Assembly: GCA_022866585.1 (NCBI GenBank)
Contig: JALHUP010000088.1
Location: 1 to 5,982, forward strand
DNA: 5,982 nt
Reading direction: 5' to 3'
Source of the DNA: Candidatus Zixiibacteriota bacterium
Lineage (GTDB): Bacteria; Zixibacteria; MSB-5A5; SM1-73
Shown: positions 4,599 through 5,982 of the stretch, piece by piece
Layout of the letters: every line of letters starts with the position of its first letter
How positions within the stretch are numbered: the first letter of the stretch is position 1
The notes under the pieces: generated by a model
Databases searched by the model: none
What the model was told of the DNA's origin: nothing
The model's input: the letters and a program-made list of their open reading frames with translations, nothing else
Program-made: the position numbers and the translations under genes

Positions 4599-5717
4599 AT
4601 GAAAATCACCCTTAAAGATTTCGATTATCCACTCCCTAAAGATTTGATTGCTTATTACCCTTCTGAAAAGAGAGATCACTCCCGGCTTTTGGTTCTGGAG
4701 AGAAAAACCGGAACTTTGGAGCATAAATATTTTTACGAGATCATTGATTATCTGGAGGAAGGGGATGGTTTGATCGTCAATCAAACCAAGGTTTTCCCGG
4801 CACGGATTTTTGGGATAAACGAAAATAACCAGGCGAAAGTTGAAGTCCTATTTCTTAAGAAGTTAGAAGATAGCATGTGGGATGTTTTGGTCAAGCCTGG
4901 CAAGAAAGTCCCTTCGGGTTCTGTGATTTTCTTTAACCTATATGAGCCAGACAGAATCTGTAGGTCGGGTTGCGATCCCGCCTTTGGCGGGAAGCTACCC
5001 GACACATTTTGTTGTGGTGATTTGCGCTGTCAAATTTTGGGAAGAACAGAGACTGGTAGTCGATTGGCAAAACTTATGTTTGATGGTGATCTTTTTGAAA
5101 TTTTAGAGCGGTTTGGAAAAATTCCGCTGCCCCCTTATATAAGAAGAGAACCAGAACCACAGGATAAAGATCGCTATCAGACCGTCTATGCTAAAGAAAA
5201 AGGTGCAGTGGCCGCACCTACTGCGGGTCTTCACTTTACCCCGGAGTTACTTAAAAAAATTGAAGGGAAGGGTATTCATAAAATTCCCATAACCTTGCAT
5301 GTGGGATGGGATAGCTTCAGACCGATCCGAGTGGATGATCCCAAAGATCATCAATTGGAGTCGGAGTATTTCAAAATTGACCAAACTTCTGCAGACAAAA
5401 TAAATCAAATTAAAGAAAATGGTAAAAGAATAGTGGCGGTGGGAACCACCACGGTTAGGGCTTTGGAGACGGTGGCAGATGATTCTGGACCTCATCGGAT
5501 TCAGGCTAAATCCAGTTGGACAAAGAAATTCATCTATCCTCCATATAAGTTTAAGGTGGTCGATTCTTTGATCACCAATTTTCATCTTCCCAGATCAACT
5601 CTTCTTTTATTAGTCTCCGCCTTTGCCACCAAAGAGCTGATTTTGAAAGCATATCAGGAAGCGATTAGGGAGCGATACAGATTTTATAGCTATGGGGATG
5701 CGCTGCTAATTATTTAG
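4599..5717 (+). CDS. queA: S-adenosylmethionine:tRNA ribosyltransferase-isomerase QueA with a repeat-derived insertion
   Basis: QueA transfers and rearranges the ribosyl part of S-adenosylmethionine onto preQ1 in the wobble position of tRNA, giving epoxyqueuosine, the substrate of QueH. Family signatures are FDYPLPKDLIA (8-18), NQTKVFPARIFG (61-72), PPYIRRE (178-184), RYQTVYAKEKGAVAAPTAGL (192-211), VGTTTVRALETV (281-292) and VDSLITNFHLPRSTLLLLVS (321-340). The protein has 372 residues, about 25-30 more than usual. The excess is a single stretch, about residues 114-140, encoded by a palindromic repeat at 4950-5003 and placed in the beta-barrel domain. All five cysteines of the protein lie in 121-144. 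The reading frame is intact and all other motifs are present, so the enzyme is probably active. The ATG at 4599 starts the conserved N-terminus, but no clear ribosome binding site precedes it. Confidence 0.95.
   Translation: MKITLKDFDYPLPKDLIAYYPSEKRDHSRLLVLERKTGTLEHKYFYEIIDYLEEGDGLIVNQTKVFPARIFGINENNQAKVEVLFLKKLEDSMWDVLVKPGKKVPSGSVIFFNLYEPDRICRSGCDPAFGGKLPDTFCCGDLRCQILGRTETGSRLAKLMFDGDLFEILERFGKIPLPPYIRREPEPQDKDRYQTVYAKEKGAVAAPTAGLHFTPELLKKIEGKGIHKIPITLHVGWDSFRPIRVDDPKDHQLESEYFKIDQTSADKINQIKENGKRIVAVGTTTVRALETVADDSGPHRIQAKSSWTKKFIYPPYKFKVVDSLITNFHLPRSTLLLLVSAFATKELILKAYQEAIRERYRFYSYGDALLII
4960..5003. repeat. REP-like palindrome inserted in frame inside queA
   Basis: GTAG (4960-4963) and CTAC (4995-4998) bracket a perfect hairpin TCCCGCC/GGCGGGA with loop TTT (4976-4992). 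A second arm pair, GTCGGGT (4964-4970) and ACCCGAC (4997-5003), encloses it. The hairpin core and following CTAC resemble the hairpin at 966-986 before ruvC (CCCCGCC/GGCGGGG then CTAC). Flanking bases GACAG (4950-4954) and CTGTC (5027-5031) are also inverted, though only 5 bp. The exact insertion limits cannot be fixed without relatives. An 81-base unit of about 4938-5018 would restore the usual protein length and keep the frame. Confidence 0.75.
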
Positions 5718-5750
5718 TCAACGGTCATGGGATGAAACGGATAAAACGGA
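5718..5750. repeat. Short direct repeats after queA, shared with the ruvA 3' flank
   Basis: Immediately after the queA stop, GGATGAAACGGAT (5730-5742) is identical to 2208-2220 after ruvA. It is followed by another AAACGGAT (5743-5750). TCAACGG at 5718-5724 also matches the start of the ruvA downstream repeat (2173-2179). Confidence 0.65.
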
Positions 5751-5817
5751 TTTGAGAAACCTCTCCCCCCGTTCCCCTCTTCACGTTGAGGCTGTGGCAT
5801 AATGGTGTTTTGAGGTT

Positions 5818-5840
5818 GTAGCCGCAATCTTTAGATTGCG
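5818..5840. repeat. Single REP-like unit (GTAG plus hairpin)
   Basis: GTAG (5818-5821) is followed one base later by a perfect 7-bp hairpin CGCAATC/GATTGCG with loop TTTA (5823-5840). The layout and loop resemble one half of the two-part elements at 720-789 and 4516-4577, but no inverted partner follows. It therefore looks like a solo unit. Confidence 0.65.
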
Positions 5841-5879
5841 CAAGTCATTGGAATTCAACATCTCGATTTCGCAGACTAA

Positions 5880-5922
5880 AGGGGCTGTTGAAAAACCCCT
5901 CTCTTATGAGTTTTTAGTTTTT
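5880..5922 (+). terminator. Weak terminator-like hairpin and T-runs after queA
   Basis: AGGGG (5880-5884) can pair with CCCCT (5896-5900). A small CTC/GAG pair (5901-5910) leads into TTTTTAGTTTTT (5911-5922). The stems are short and the larger one is ten bases from the T-run, so this is only a possible intrinsic terminator for the queA transcript. Confidence 0.3.
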
Positions 5923-5954
5923 ATGAATAAGTTCTTGACTTTGGGAAGGAGATA

Positions 5955-5982
5955 ATGATTATATTGGAGCGATTTCAACTCA
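5955..5982 (+). CDS. Possible start of the next gene, cut by the window edge
   Basis: A perfect AAGGAG (5946-5951) precedes the ATG at 5955 by three bases and the in-frame TTG at 5964 by twelve. The frame stays open to the window end and reads MIILERFQL. Queuine tRNA-ribosyltransferase (tgt) commonly follows queA, and its proteins often open with an F-x-L pattern that RFQL would fit. Nine residues are far too few to identify it, so tgt is a guess from context. The same bases could instead belong to a promoter. Confidence 0.25.

Noticed and set aside
4781..5005. Minus-strand reading frames over queA and other genes
   Set aside because: They lie opposite well-supported genes, lack recognisable protein motifs and are best explained as shadows.
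4950..5031. GACAG/CTGTC as true terminal inverted repeats of the queA insert
   Set aside because: Only 5 bp match, and the 82-base span is not a multiple of three, so it cannot be the whole in-frame insertion. It is recorded as a flank observation only.
5935..5965. TTGACT with TATATT as a promoter
   Set aside because: The spacing is 19 bases, and the GATTAT alternative at 16 matches only four of six. It also overlaps a plausible ribosome binding site and start, so it was not listed as a feature.

Overview
The window is about 6 kb of a moderately AT-rich bacterial chromosome. All six complete genes, and the partial one at the left edge, lie on the + strand. The order is yebC (5' end missing), ruvC, ruvA, ruvB, queH, a DUF2905 membrane-protein gene and queA. 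The last bases may be the start of a further gene, and tgt would fit the context. The proteins are ordinary bacterial housekeeping types. The queuosine reductase is QueH (DUF208) rather than QueG, all three ruv genes start with TTG, and short palindromes fill the gaps. This looks like an uncultured deep-branching Gram-negative lineage (candidate-phylum style, for example Zixibacteria- or WOR-3-like), but that placement is an impression and was not computed.

Layout: 1-681 yebC; 682-1009 a gene-free stretch packed with palindromic repeats; 1010-1516 ruvC; 1562-2164 ruvA; 2165-2342 a gap with short direct repeats and a palindromic element; 2343-3362 ruvB; 3363-3653 a gap with a long imperfect inverted repeat and a structured leader in front of queH; 3654-4214 queH; 4255-4491 the DUF2905 gene; 4492-4598 a gap with another palindromic element; 4599-5717 queA; 5718-5982 repeats, a weak terminator-like hairpin and a possible next start.

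The genes form two functional blocks. RuvA and RuvB migrate Holliday junctions and RuvC cuts them, completing homologous recombination. QueA converts preQ1 in tRNA to epoxyqueuosine and QueH reduces that to queuosine, so they catalyse successive steps. YebC is a translation or transcription factor often found beside ruvC. The DUF2905 protein has no known role.

The most notable signal is a family of REP/BIME-like palindromes. Three intergenic copies consist of two inverted half-units, each GCGTAGC plus a hairpin. The two loops within each copy are complementary, and the loop sequence and a stem pair change in a compensatory way between copies. A related GTAG/CTAC-bracketed hairpin lies in frame inside queA. 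There it encodes about 27 extra residues holding nearly all of the protein's cysteines. This resembles the palindromic elements known to insert into Rickettsia genes.
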